Source: Actinomadura meyerae (GTDB lineage: Bacteria > Actinomycetota > Actinomycetes > Streptosporangiales > Streptosporangiaceae). Taken from it: a stretch of DNA of 64,000 nt. Positions 1-7,942 of this stretch are shown piece by piece. The notes beneath the pieces were generated by a model. It searched no databases. It was not told the DNA's origin and saw only the letters and a list, made by a program, of their open reading frames with translations. Where the stretch lies: contig NZ_FZOR01000015.1 of NCBI RefSeq assembly GCF_900188445.1, positions 108,314 to 172,313 of the forward strand. Reading direction: 5' to 3'. The translations under genes were made by a program, and so were the position numbers. The stretch's first letter is position 1. Every line of letters begins with the position of its first letter.

Positions 1-599
1 GCACCCTGGCACCGCTGGCCAAGCCCGCCGGAACCGACGACCACCGCGACCTGTCCGAACGCACCGCGGCCGCGCTCACCGGCGTGCTGGCGGGTGGGCA
101 CACGGCCACCAAGGTCACCGTCATCTGCGACCTGGACACCCTCACCGGCGGCACCACCCCCGCACGCCTCACCGACGGCACCCCCATCCCCGCAGAGCAG
201 GCCCGCCGCATAGCCCTCAACGCCGGGGTGTCACCGGTGCTGCTCGGTCAGGGGAACACGCCGCTGTACCTGGGGCACCGGGTGCGGTTCGCCACCGCCC
301 CGCAGCGCCAAGTCCTGGAAACGCTCTACGACACCTGCGCGGTGCAGGAGTGCGAAGTGCCTGGGACGCTGTGCGAGGTCGACCACGTCCACGGCTGGGC
401 CCTCGGCAACAGCCCCACCGACATCGACAAACTCACCCTGTGCTGCGGCTGGCACAACCGCTACAAACACACCCACCCCGACCGACTCCACATCACCAAA
501 ACACCCGACGGCCGCTACACCTACCGCCTCCACCCACCCGACACCGCCCCCCTCCACCAGCGAAGACACCCACCACCCACATGGCCCCAAGCCGCCTGA
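1..599 (+). CDS. DUF222/HNH endonuclease-domain protein, 3' part
   Basis: Reading frame 3 is open from the window edge to TGA at 597-599, so the true start lies outside the window. The C-terminal part has an HNH-like zinc site: Cys residues in CAVQEC, the DHVHGW Asp-His pair, then LTLCCGWHNRYKH. This layout is typical of the actinobacterial DUF222 + HNH family (13E12-like repeat proteins), which often occurs in many copies per genome. The activity would be metal-dependent DNA cleavage, but cellular roles are mostly unknown. The tail after the HNH is Pro/His-rich and probably disordered. Family assignment is confident; function is inferred from the domain only. Confidence 0.8.
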   Translation, partial: TLAPLAKPAGTDDHRDLSERTAAALTGVLAGGHTATKVTVICDLDTLTGGTTPARLTDGTPIPAEQARRIALNAGVSPVLLGQGNTPLYLGHRVRFATAPQRQVLETLYDTCAVQECEVPGTLCEVDHVHGWALGNSPTDIDKLTLCCGWHNRYKHTHPDRLHITKTPDGRYTYRLHPPDTAPLHQRRHPPPTWPQAA

Positions 600-957
600 C
601 CAACACACCGACACCCGAGCCCGCCCGCCACAGCGGCGCGGGCCCGGGCCCGGGCCCGACCGCCCAGGCTCGATGACCTTCCGCGTCAGCCCTGATTCCC
701 GGCTGCCCGCTCGACACACCGCCCCCAGCCACTCCACCGGCACCGGCGCCGGCACGGGAGCGAGCACGGCACCACCCTCACCCGTCCGCCCACTGCTTGG
801 CAGCCCACGACCACATGCATCAGCAGGCGCGCACCCAAGCACGACCACCCCGCCGGCACCACATGCCAAGCCCATCCCTGAGCCGACCCCCGAACCCGGT
901 CGGCACCACACCCACCCAAGCCACAACAGCCCCCGCCCGCACCCGGCTCTTTCGACT
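600..957. other. Non-coding stretch, no gene seen
   Basis: This C-rich stretch separates the HNH gene from the decayed GntR copy. It contains proline/histidine-codon-like low-complexity sequence on the plus strand, but no ribosome-binding site with a plausible start and no recognisable protein. I see no hairpin strong enough to call a terminator. Confidence 0.5.
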
Positions 958-1266
958 GCTGATTTCTATGAGCTTCTGCAGGTCGAATAGGTCCCCGCCT
1001 AACGAAAATGCGGTAGGCCCCAGCAGCGGAGCCAGCGACGGGTGCTGCTACGGCGGCGGCTGCGCAACGCCGGTTGGCCGCAAGAGTTTTGCGGTACTTC
1101 GTGGACGGGACGCGGTGTCGTCGCGGATGCTGACGAGCGAAGAGATCGACCTCTTGGCCCGGACGTCCCGGTGACCCGCCACTTCCGGGTCGCCTACTCG
1201 CACGAAGAGCGCCCGATAGAGGAATCGGCGCTGGTCAAGAATTCCCACCTGTACGAACTGCTCTAC
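958..1266 (+). pseudogene. Decayed GntR/UTRA regulator fragment
   Basis: This is a damaged copy of the UTRA (ligand-binding) half of the intact GntR gene at 2296-3006. Shared segments are FYELLQVE (followed here by a stop at 988-990), the region before the 'HAGRP' segment, DAVSSRM.TSEEIDLLA, and FRVAYSH...LVK.SHLYELLY. Compared with the intact gene, roughly 100 bp around the middle (the ERSYYPLELA region) is missing and the reading frame changes at least twice. No helix-turn-helix part is present. It looks like a dead duplicate made by recombination with the neighbouring gene. Confidence 0.8.
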
Positions 1267-1472
1267 TGCAACCCACCTGAGCGGCGTGAGAGATCAAGCT
1301 CGTCACGCTTCACCCTCGCGATGAGTTCACCGAACGCCCTGCCGGAGAGGGTGAGATGCCCGTTGCCGGGTGCTTTGCTGTCCCTGACACCGCGCCCCTC
1401 AGCGAGAGCCGCGGCCTCCACGCACTCATTGCCGGACGCATTGCTCCGGCTTGCCTTGCGCCACTCGCTCAT
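1263..1472 (-). CDS. DUF397 domain protein
   Basis: This 69-aa protein has the DUF397 pattern: EWRKASRSN near the start, CVEAA, VRDSKAPG and a C-terminal VKRDELDL. The ATG at 1472 is chosen because GGAGG lies seven bases upstream; the frame stays open further upstream without a better start. In actinomycetes these small proteins usually follow an XRE-type HTH gene and some take part in developmental switches. No HTH partner is visible here, so this copy is an orphan. Its 3' end runs convergently into the decayed GntR fragment. Molecular function is unknown. Confidence 0.8.
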   Translation of the reverse strand: MSEWRKASRSNASGNECVEAAALAEGRGVRDSKAPGNGHLTLSGRAFGELIARVKRDELDLSRRSGGLQ

Positions 1473-1566
1473 CCGTAGTCCTCCGTGGCTCTTGGCCACC
1501 TCGGCAGGGGTGGACGGGGCGACATCACTGACAAGCGACGAAGCCCTGGACATCCGCAGGACCGAT

Positions 1567-1590
1567 CGTAGGCGGGCGCGCCCGCCTACG
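1567..1590. repeat. 24-bp perfect palindrome
   Basis: CGTAGGCGGGCG is followed directly by its reverse complement. It sits in the 287-bp gap between the DUF397 gene (minus) and the UTRA gene (plus). The gap holds no other gene. It could be a hairpin or a regulatory site; there is no T-run after it on either strand. Confidence 0.6.
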
Positions 1591-1759
1591 GAGGCTCGCG
1601 AGTGCGGTGGTCACCCGTTCGCCCGTGACATCTCGCCCCTGGGGCGCACTCGTTGTGACCGCACCCCCGGGCAGGGCGGAGATCGCGCCCGACCAGCGTC
1701 CATGAGGATCACTCAGCCATAATGGTTTTCGCGAGAAGTGCTGTGGACGGAGGGGTGTC

Positions 1760-2299
1760 ATGTGGACCGTGAGTTCGGTGCCGTACCTGTCTCCTCGGCA
1801 AGAGGGGCAAGTCGACCCGTGGAGGGAAGAGGCCGCCCGAACCGGCGGCGTCGGCACGCAGCGGTTGCGGGACGTCTCGACGGAGGTCCCGCCGCCGGAC
1901 GTGGCCTTGGCCTTGAACCTGCCGCCGGAGACACCAGCGGTAGTACGGCGCAGGACCATGCTTCTCGACGACCGCCCCGTGGAGCTGACGGATTCCTGGT
2001 ACCCGGCGGAGATCGCCGCGGGAACGGCTCTCGCCACCCCGGAGAGGATCAGGGGCGGGGCGGTGACCCTGCTCGTCGGCATGGGCCATACCGTGCACGA
2101 GGCGCGGGAGGACATCGTGTTCCGGGCCGCGACCAGCGTTGAAGCCGCCGAGCTGCAACTGCCGGCGGAGACGCCGGTGATCGTCCTGTCACGCACTTGC
2201 CTGGACGCCGAAGGCACATGCTTTGAGGCTTCAGTGATGGTGATGGTCGCCGAGGGCCGCCATCTGCGCTACCGACTCGTCATGGAGCCACGACATTGA
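1760..2299 (+). CDS. UTRA-domain protein lacking the GntR DNA-binding domain
   Basis: The 179-aa product resembles the effector-binding half of HutC-type GntR regulators: PPETPAVVRRRTMLLDDRPVE, then DSWYPAEIAAGT, RIRGGA, TSVEAAELQLP, and a terminal HLRYRLVMEP matching the HLYELLYRLPV end of the next gene. The first ~45 residues do not form a winged helix. ATG 1760 follows GGAGG with six bases between. The stop overlaps the TTG start of the downstream full GntR gene by four bases, so the two are probably co-translated. It may sense a ligand and modulate its partner by hetero-oligomerisation, which is speculation; it may instead be a truncated remnant. Confidence 0.7.
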   Translation: MWTVSSVPYLSPRQEGQVDPWREEAARTGGVGTQRLRDVSTEVPPPDVALALNLPPETPAVVRRRTMLLDDRPVELTDSWYPAEIAAGTALATPERIRGGAVTLLVGMGHTVHEAREDIVFRAATSVEAAELQLPAETPVIVLSRTCLDAEGTCFEASVMVMVAEGRHLRYRLVMEPRH

Positions 2300-3006
2300 C
2301 GCAACGAGCTGATGACCGTCCGCCGTACGAGCAAGTGGCGGCAGAGGTGCGGGCCCGGATCATGGCCGGCGACCTTCTGCCGGGAACGCAGTTGCCCTCC
2401 ACGGTGCATCTCGTCACAGAGTTCGGTGTATCGAACACGACCGTCCAGAAGGCTTTGGCGGTACTCAAGGCCGAGGGGTACCTGACGAGCCGCCAGGGCA
2501 AGGGCGTCTTCGTCCGTGACCGCCAACCGTTCCGTGTGGAGATCGGGGCGTATCTCACTCCAACACCCGGCGGCTACTCCTACGAGCTCCTGCAGGTTGA
2601 AGAGGTCCCCGCACCTAACGAAGTCGCGGAAGCGCTGGCCATCGGAGCCGGAGACCGGGTGCTGCTACGGCGGCGGCTGCTGCGCCACGCCGGTCGGCCG
2701 GTGGAGATCGAACGGTCGTACTACCCGCTGGAGCTGGCGGCCGGCACCGACCTCGCCGGGACGCAGCGGATCCGCGGCGGCGCCCCCCGCGTCCTGGCCG
2801 ATCTGGGGTGGGAGCTGCGGTACTTCATGGACGCCGTGTCGTCGCGGATGCCGACGAGCGAAGAGATCGACCTCTTGGCCCTGCCGGACGTCCCGGTGAT
2901 CCGCCAGTTCCGGGTGGCCTACTCACACGACGACCGCCCGGTAGAGGTATCGGTGCTGGTCAAAGGCTCCCACCTCTACGAACTGCTCTACCGCCTCCCC
3001 GTCTGA
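2296..3006 (+). CDS. GntR family regulator with UTRA domain
   Basis: 236 aa. Residues ~10-80 form a GntR winged helix (PPYEQVAAEVRARI, LPSTVHLVTEFGVSNTTV, GYLTSRQGKGVFV). Residues ~85-236 form a UTRA domain that normally binds a small metabolite such as a sugar phosphate or amino-acid derivative. The likely start is TTG at 2296, overlapping the stop of the UTRA-only gene upstream. No transporter or enzyme gene sits next to it to suggest a ligand. A damaged duplicate of its 3' half lies at 958-1266. Confidence 0.85.
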   Translation: MTQRADDRPPYEQVAAEVRARIMAGDLLPGTQLPSTVHLVTEFGVSNTTVQKALAVLKAEGYLTSRQGKGVFVRDRQPFRVEIGAYLTPTPGGYSYELLQVEEVPAPNEVAEALAIGAGDRVLLRRRLLRHAGRPVEIERSYYPLELAAGTDLAGTQRIRGGAPRVLADLGWELRYFMDAVSSRMPTSEEIDLLALPDVPVIRQFRVAYSHDDRPVEVSVLVKGSHLYELLYRLPV

Positions 3007-3051
3007 CTCTCGCCCGTCGCACACCGAGGGTCAGATTCTCGTCACTATCGG

Positions 3052-3081
3052 TTGTCTGCTTATCGCGATAAGCATTAAAGT
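3052..3081 (+). promoter_or_regulatory. Candidate promoter with palindromic operator
   Basis: TTGTCT (3052-3057) and TAAAGT (3076-3081) are spaced 18 bp apart. The spacer contains the perfect 16-bp palindrome GCTTATCGCGATAAGC (3058-3073). This precedes the HATPase gene at 3122. The palindrome would let a dimeric repressor block polymerase. The GntR encoded just upstream is one candidate, which is inference. Confidence 0.5.
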
Positions 3082-3121
3082 CCCCTCCGGTGCGCCAATG
3101 CGGGCGCTCGGCAGGTAGGGA

Positions 3122-3490
3122 GTGGGTCTGGTGATCGCATTCGAGCCGGATATGAGGATGGTGAAGGTGGCGCGGGAGCATGTCGCGGGGATCGCCGCCG
3201 GGTGGCCCGTCGACGCGTACGAGGTGAGCGTGGTCGCCTCGGAGCTGGTCACGAATGCCGTCCTGCACGCGAAGACCGACGAGATCCGCGTGGACGCGTG
3301 CGCGGACGGCGGCGTCTACGTGCTGAAGGTCTGGGACGGCGACGAGACGCTTCCGGTCGCATGCCGTCCCGGGTCCGACGTGGTCGGCGGGCGGGGGCTG
3401 ATGATCGTCGAGGAGCTGGCCGCCCGCTGGGGCGCGGTGCGGGACGGCGAGGGCGGCAAGGGCGTTTTCGCCGAGTGGGGCGCTTCGTGA
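3122..3490 (+). CDS. ATP-binding anti-sigma-like protein (HATPase_c_2)
   Basis: This 122-aa protein has the GHKL ATPase core of the RsbW/SpoIIAB-like group: the N-box ASELVTNAVLHA, the G1-type VWDG and the G2-type GGRGLMIVEELA. Such proteins bind ATP and typically phosphorylate or sequester anti-sigma antagonists or sigma factors; actinomycetes have dozens of them. No sigma factor or antagonist is adjacent, so the partner is unknown. Start GTG 3122 is the longest option; GTG 3131, nine bases after GGGA, is about as likely. It overlaps the next gene by four bases (GTGA). Confidence 0.75.
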   Translation: MGLVIAFEPDMRMVKVAREHVAGIAAGWPVDAYEVSVVASELVTNAVLHAKTDEIRVDACADGGVYVLKVWDGDETLPVACRPGSDVVGGRGLMIVEELAARWGAVRDGEGGKGVFAEWGAS

Positions 3491-3876
3491 ACCGGCGCCG
3501 ACGAGTGGTGCGGGCCGTCGGGCGGTGGCGGTTGGTTCTCGAGGCCCGGACGCTCGGCGGCGGGCATGACGCGGCGGTGCGAAGCCTTGAGGTTCTGCGG
3601 GTGGCGCTGTTGCCGCTGGGCTGGCGCTGTGTCGGGCTGTACGACCGGCGGGAGTTCCGCTTCCCCGCGCTTCTTTGGGTGTACGCATGCGGGGTCACCC
3701 AGGACGTCGGCGCTTCGGTGACCGTCCGCGCCTTGCCCGGCGGGGAGTGGGGTTACTGCGAGACGGGTGACCGGCGGAGTGGTTTCGTCTGGCCGTGCGG
3801 TGAGGTCAAGGCTGCGGCCAGTGCACTCGACCTCATCCTCAAGCACCGCATGTTCCCGTGCCAGGAGTTGGTGTGA
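3487..3876 (+). CDS. Hypothetical protein coupled to HATPase
   Basis: 129 aa, starting at GTG 3487 inside the stop of the HATPase gene, so it is translationally coupled. The N-terminus is Arg-rich (VNRRRRVVRAVGRWR); the rest is a compact globular-looking sequence with EVKAAASALDLILKHRMF at the end. No known domain was recognised. Coupling suggests it works with the ATP-binding protein, for example as a regulated partner, but nothing in the sequence proves this. Confidence 0.65.
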   Translation: MNRRRRVVRAVGRWRLVLEARTLGGGHDAAVRSLEVLRVALLPLGWRCVGLYDRREFRFPALLWVYACGVTQDVGASVTVRALPGGEWGYCETGDRRSGFVWPCGEVKAAASALDLILKHRMFPCQELV

Positions 3877-3925
3877 GCCTGACCGTCCGCCGGACGCGTC
3901 CGAGGTGGGGACAGAGGATAAACGC

Positions 3926-4876
3926 ATGGGCGAGCACGGTGCGGTGCTGGGCATACGTAGGGCGCTGCGAATCGGAACGCGTACATCTGCGCTGGCGATG
4001 GCGCAGGCGCGTGGGGTGGCCGCGCGGTTGGAGGAGGCGGCCGGTGTTCGGGTCGACGTCGTCGGCATCACGACGGCCGGCGATCGGCACCGGGGGGCTC
4101 TCAGCGAGCTGGGCGGTAAGGGCGCGTTCATGCGGGAGATCGATCGGGCGCTGCTCGCGGGCCGTGTGGATCTCGCGGTGCACTGCCTCAAGGACGTGCC
4201 AGGCGATGTACCGCGTCCGGCCGGGCTGGCCTTCGCCGCCTACCTCGAACGCGATGACACCGCCGATGTGATGGTCTTCCCAAGGGCGAGCCAGGTTCGG
4301 AGCCTGGCCGGTCTCGCGCCGGGCGCGCGGGTGGGGACGTCGGCCGTGCGGCGGCGCGCTCAGCTCGGGCGGTTGCGTCCCGATCTGCGGGTGGAGAACC
4401 TGCGCGGGAACGTCGACTCGCGGCTCGGGCGGCTGGACGCGGGCGAGCTCGATGCGCTCGTGCTGGCGCGGGCGGGTCTGCGGCGGCTGGGCATCGAGCG
4501 GGCGGGCGAGGTGCTCGACATCGTTCCGGCCGTAGGCGCCGGGGTACTGGCCGTGGACTGCCGCCGCGACGACCTCGACGTCCGCAAGCTGGTGCGAGGG
4601 CTGGACGACGAGGACACGCGGCAGTGCGTGAGCGCCGAACGGGCGATGTTGCAGGGGCTTCAAGGACACTGCAACAGCCCGATCGCCGGGCATGCTCGGC
4701 TGGAGCGGGATGGGCGGTTGTCGCTCAGAGGCATGGTTTTCGCTTGTGACGGGGCCAAGTCCGTCTACGCGCACGAGTGGTCGGGCCCGGACGAGGGCGA
4801 GAGCTTGGGGGCGCGCGTGGCGCGTGATCTGCTGCGGAAGGGCGCCCGCGATCTGATCGACGGTATGCCGCTCTGA
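3926..4876 (+). CDS. hemC: Hydroxymethylbilane synthase (second-type HemC)
   Basis: 316 aa. Porphobilinogen deaminase joins four porphobilinogens into hydroxymethylbilane in tetrapyrrole synthesis. Family signatures are RIGTRTSALAMAQ, GGKGAFMREID, HCLKDVP (catalytic Asp), GTSAVRRRAQLG, LRGNVDSRLGRL, and a Cys in GHCNSPIAG where the dipyrromethane cofactor attaches (usual form GGCxxPIG). Changes such as HCLKDVP for HSLKDVP and GHC for GGC suggest a divergent paralogue. ATG 3926 follows AGAGG with eight bases between. No other heme gene is near, so it may be an accessory copy. Confidence 0.85.
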   Translation: MGEHGAVLGIRRALRIGTRTSALAMAQARGVAARLEEAAGVRVDVVGITTAGDRHRGALSELGGKGAFMREIDRALLAGRVDLAVHCLKDVPGDVPRPAGLAFAAYLERDDTADVMVFPRASQVRSLAGLAPGARVGTSAVRRRAQLGRLRPDLRVENLRGNVDSRLGRLDAGELDALVLARAGLRRLGIERAGEVLDIVPAVGAGVLAVDCRRDDLDVRKLVRGLDDEDTRQCVSAERAMLQGLQGHCNSPIAGHARLERDGRLSLRGMVFACDGAKSVYAHEWSGPDEGESLGARVARDLLRKGARDLIDGMPL

Positions 4877-4952
4877 GAGCACCGATGAGTTCTGGTGGTG
4901 GCGGGAGTCAGCATCCCCGGTGAAGCATGCCGGACGGCTCTTGGAGGGCAGC

Positions 4953-6068
4953 ATGACCGGGGTTCGGGTTCTCGTGGGTACGCGGAAGGGCGCCTTCATC
5001 CTCACTTCGGATGGCGCGCGGAAGGACTGGGCGGTCAGCGGCCCCCACTTCGGCGGGTGGGAGATCTACCACGTGGCGGGGTCGCCCGCCGATCCGGAGC
5101 GGCTGTACGTGTCGCAGTCCACCGGGTGGTTCGGGCAGATGATCCAGCGGTCGGACGACGGCGGCGCGACCTGGCGGCCGATGGGGAACGAGTTCGCGTA
5201 CGAGGGCGTGCCCGGCACGCACCAGTGGTACGACGGGACGCCGAGACCGTGGGAGTTCAAACGGGTCTGGCATCTGGAGGCGTCGCCCTCCGATCCCGAT
5301 GTCGTGCACGCCGGGGTCGAGGACGCCGCCCTGTTCCTGACGGACGACGGCGGCGCGTCCTGGCGGGAGGTGCCGGGGCTGCGCGAGCACGGGTCGGGGC
5401 CGTCGTGGCAGCCGGGCGCGGGCGGGATGTGCCTGCACACCATCGTGCGGGACCCGGTCGACGCGGCGCGGATGTACGCGGCCATCTCGGCGGCGGGCGT
5501 GTTCCGGACGGACGACGCCGGCAGGACATGGCGGGCGATCAACCGCGGGCTGCGGTCCGAGGGCATCCCCGACCCGGACGCGGAGGTCGGCCACTGCGTG
5601 CACCGCATCGCGATGCACCCGTCGCGGCCCGAGGTGCTGTTCATGCAGAAGCACTGGGACGTCATGCGCAGCGACGACGCGGGCGAGACGTGGCATGAGA
5701 TCAGCGGTGACCTGCCGAGCGACTTCGGGTTCCCGATCGCGGTGCACGCCCACGAGCCGGACACCGTGTACGTCGTCCCGATCAAGAGCGACTCCGAGCA
5801 CTACCCGCCGGAGGGGCGGCTGCGCGTGTACCGCAGCCGGGCGGGCGGCAACGAGTGGGAGCCGCTGACCGAGGGCCTGCCGCAGGAGCATTGCTACGTC
5901 AACGTGCTGCGGGACGCGATGGCCGTCGACTCGCTCGACTCGTGCGGCGTCTACTTCGGGACGACGGGCGGGCAGGTGTACGCGTCCGCGGACGCCGGGG
6001 ACACCTGGGCGCCGATCGTCCGCGACCTGCCGGCGGTGCTGTCGGTGGAAGTCCAGACGCTGCCATGA
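4953..6068 (+). CDS. BNR/YVTN-type beta-propeller protein (exo-sialidase-like)
   Basis: 371 aa with repeated Asp-box-like blades: SDDGGATWR, TDDGGASWR, TDDAGRTWR, SDDAGETWH and SADAGDTW. This pattern belongs to WD40/YVTN/BNR propellers often labelled glycosyl hydrolase or sialidase. No signal peptide is seen, so it is probably cytoplasmic and unlikely to be a true sialidase. ATG 4953 has GGAGG seven bases upstream. Its stop overlaps the start of the MoaD/ThiS-like gene (ATGA). The tight coupling suggests a joint function that the sequence does not reveal. Confidence 0.8.
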   Translation: MTGVRVLVGTRKGAFILTSDGARKDWAVSGPHFGGWEIYHVAGSPADPERLYVSQSTGWFGQMIQRSDDGGATWRPMGNEFAYEGVPGTHQWYDGTPRPWEFKRVWHLEASPSDPDVVHAGVEDAALFLTDDGGASWREVPGLREHGSGPSWQPGAGGMCLHTIVRDPVDAARMYAAISAAGVFRTDDAGRTWRAINRGLRSEGIPDPDAEVGHCVHRIAMHPSRPEVLFMQKHWDVMRSDDAGETWHEISGDLPSDFGFPIAVHAHEPDTVYVVPIKSDSEHYPPEGRLRVYRSRAGGNEWEPLTEGLPQEHCYVNVLRDAMAVDSLDSCGVYFGTTGGQVYASADAGDTWAPIVRDLPAVLSVEVQTLP

Positions 6069-6361
6069 TCCGCGTCGTGCTGCCCGCGCACCTGCGCGTC
6101 CTGGCGCGGGTGGAGGGCGAGGTGGAGGTGGCCGTGCCCGAGCCGGTGACGCTGTGTTCGGTCCTGGACGCCCTGGAGGCGCGGTACCCGGTGCTGCGCG
6201 GCACGATCCGCGACCGCTCGACCGGCCGCCGCCGCGCGTTCGTCCGCTTCTACGCCTGCGAGGAGGACTTCTCCCATGTCCCGCCTGAGACCGTCCTGCC
6301 CGCGCGTGTCGTAGCGGGTGCCGAGCCCTTCATGGTGGTCGGCGCCATGGCGGGCGGGTGA
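6065..6361 (+). CDS. MoaD/ThiS-like ubiquitin-fold protein ending in Gly-Gly
   Basis: 98 aa. It starts MIRVVLPAHLRVLARVEGEV and ends VVGAMAGG, so the C-terminal Gly-Gly used for adenylation and thiocarboxylation by MoeB/ThiF-type E1 enzymes is present. A middle segment (VLDALEARYPVLRG) fits the beta-grasp core. Its start overlaps the stop of the propeller gene by four bases. Members act as sulfur carriers or protein modifiers. No E1-like or sulfurtransferase gene is nearby, so the pathway is unknown. Confidence 0.8.
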   Translation: MIRVVLPAHLRVLARVEGEVEVAVPEPVTLCSVLDALEARYPVLRGTIRDRSTGRRRAFVRFYACEEDFSHVPPETVLPARVVAGAEPFMVVGAMAGG

Positions 6362-6417
6362 GGGACCCTTGTGTCCGAGTCGGGCGCTAACGTGTCCGGC
6401 TCGGAGATCGAGACCTC

Positions 6418-6936
6418 ATGGGGAGTGCGGGCCGCGTGAACTTAGACCTGAGCTATGTGCCGACCGCTCGTGAACGCCGCGGCGCCACGGCGTATCCGTG
6501 GTTCGTCCGGCTCCTGTACGCCGGGCTGGCGGGCGGCGTCCTGGCCGTCGTGGGCGCCGGTGCCCTGTCCCGCGCGGCGGCGCGGCATGGCGAGGCGACG
6601 GGGGCGGCGTCGCTGGCGGCCGTGGGCGGCGCTCTTCTCCTGGCCGTTCCCGTCCTGGTGAGCCTGTGGGTGTACCGCGCCCAGGTCCGGCAGCAGGCGG
6701 AGCGGCGCATCCACCTGACCTCCGCCCACGTCCGGGTGGAGGTCGACGGGATCGCCACCGAGATCCCCTGGGAGCGGGTGGATCGGGTCCGTGAGGTGCC
6801 CGATCAGTGGTTGCTCAGCGGACGGTCCTTCTGCGTGGCGCTTCCGAAGCGCGCCGTGCCGCCGGAGAGTGCGGCGGAGGTGGAGGGGTTCCTCCGCTCG
6901 ACGGCCGGCCGGCGTCCCGGTGGCAGTCCTGGTTGA
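6418..6936 (+). CDS. Small membrane protein, YcxB-like
   Basis: 172 aa with two hydrophobic helices (about residues 29-50 and 65-85) followed by a soluble C-terminal part (RIHLTSAHVRVEVDGIATEIPW...) that resembles the YcxB-like C-terminal/PH-like domain. ATG 6418 is the longest start; GTG 6436 with GGGAG upstream is an alternative. It stands alone between the MoaD-like gene and the epimerase. Cellular role unknown. Confidence 0.7.
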   Translation: MGSAGRVNLDLSYVPTARERRGATAYPWFVRLLYAGLAGGVLAVVGAGALSRAAARHGEATGAASLAAVGGALLLAVPVLVSLWVYRAQVRQQAERRIHLTSAHVRVEVDGIATEIPWERVDRVREVPDQWLLSGRSFCVALPKRAVPPESAAEVEGFLRSTAGRRPGGSPG

Positions 6937-6988
6937 GCTGGGACGAGAGCCCTGTCCCGGTTCGGGGTCCTGCGGATAAAGTGCCCGG

Positions 6989-7942
6989 GTGCGGGTGGTG
7001 GTCACGGGTGCTGCGGGGTTCATCGGGAGCCATGTCGTCGACGCGTGCTCGGGGGCGGGGCACGAGGTGCTCGCCGTCGACGCGCCCGCGCGGTCGCTGA
7101 GTCCGGGGCTCGCGCGGCGGACGTGGGCGGAGGTCGCGGCGCGGCCCGGTGTCGTCGCCGCCGACATCGATCTCGCGGTGGACGACCTGGACGCCGCCGC
7201 GAAGGCGGATGTCGTCCTGCATCTGGCGGGGCGGCCCGGTGTGCGGGATTCGTGGGGTCCGGGGCGGGCCGTCGCCGAGCGGGACAACGTGACGGCGACG
7301 CGGCGGCTGCTCGCGGCGTGCGCGGCGGCGGGACGCAGGCCGAAGGTGGTCATCGCGTCGAGCTCGTCGGTGTACGGGTCGGCGGGGCGGCGGCCGAACC
7401 GGGAGGACGACCGGCTGCGGCCGCAGAGCCCCTACGCGGTCAGCAAGGTCGAGGTGGAGCGGCTCGCCGGGCTCGCGGCGGACGCGGGGCTCCGCGTCGT
7501 CGTGCTCAGGTACTTCTCGGTGTACGGGCCCCGGCAGCGGCCCGACATGGCCTTCCACCGGTTCGTGGAGGCGGCGCTGGACGGGCGTCCGCTGCCGGTG
7601 TTCGGGGACGGCCGCAAGTCGCGGAGCTTCACGCACGTGCGGGACGTGGTGGCGGCGACGCTGGCCGCGGCGGCCGAGGAGCTGCCCTCGGGGATCGCCG
7701 TCAACGTCGGCCATCCCGAGCATGTGGCCGTGCGGGACGCGATCGCGATGCTCGTCGACGCCCTGGGCGTCCGGGCGGAGATCCAGCGGGAGACGCCCGT
7801 GGCCGGTGACGCCGACCGGACGTGGGCCGACACCGGCCGCGCCCGGGAACTGCTCGGCTGGGAGCCCGCGATCGGGCTCCGGGAGGGGCTCGACGACCAG
7901 ATCGCCTGGCACCGGGCGCTGGCGGAGGTGCGGGTCGGATGA
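6989..7942 (+). CDS. NAD-dependent epimerase/dehydratase
   Basis: 317-aa extended short-chain dehydrogenase. GAAGFIGSH at the N-terminus is the NAD(P)-binding Gly motif, SSSSVYG the catalytic Ser/Thr region, and YAVSK the YxxxK catalytic pair. It probably acts on an NDP-sugar (UDP-glucose/glucuronate type 4-epimerase or similar). GTG 6989 is the start. It overlaps the following glycosyltransferase gene (ATGA) and opens a run of glycosylation genes, supporting a role in supplying sugar donors for a surface glycan. Confidence 0.85.
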   Translation: MRVVVTGAAGFIGSHVVDACSGAGHEVLAVDAPARSLSPGLARRTWAEVAARPGVVAADIDLAVDDLDAAAKADVVLHLAGRPGVRDSWGPGRAVAERDNVTATRRLLAACAAAGRRPKVVIASSSSVYGSAGRRPNREDDRLRPQSPYAVSKVEVERLAGLAADAGLRVVVLRYFSVYGPRQRPDMAFHRFVEAALDGRPLPVFGDGRKSRSFTHVRDVVAATLAAAAEELPSGIAVNVGHPEHVAVRDAIAMLVDALGVRAEIQRETPVAGDADRTWADTGRARELLGWEPAIGLREGLDDQIAWHRALAEVRVG

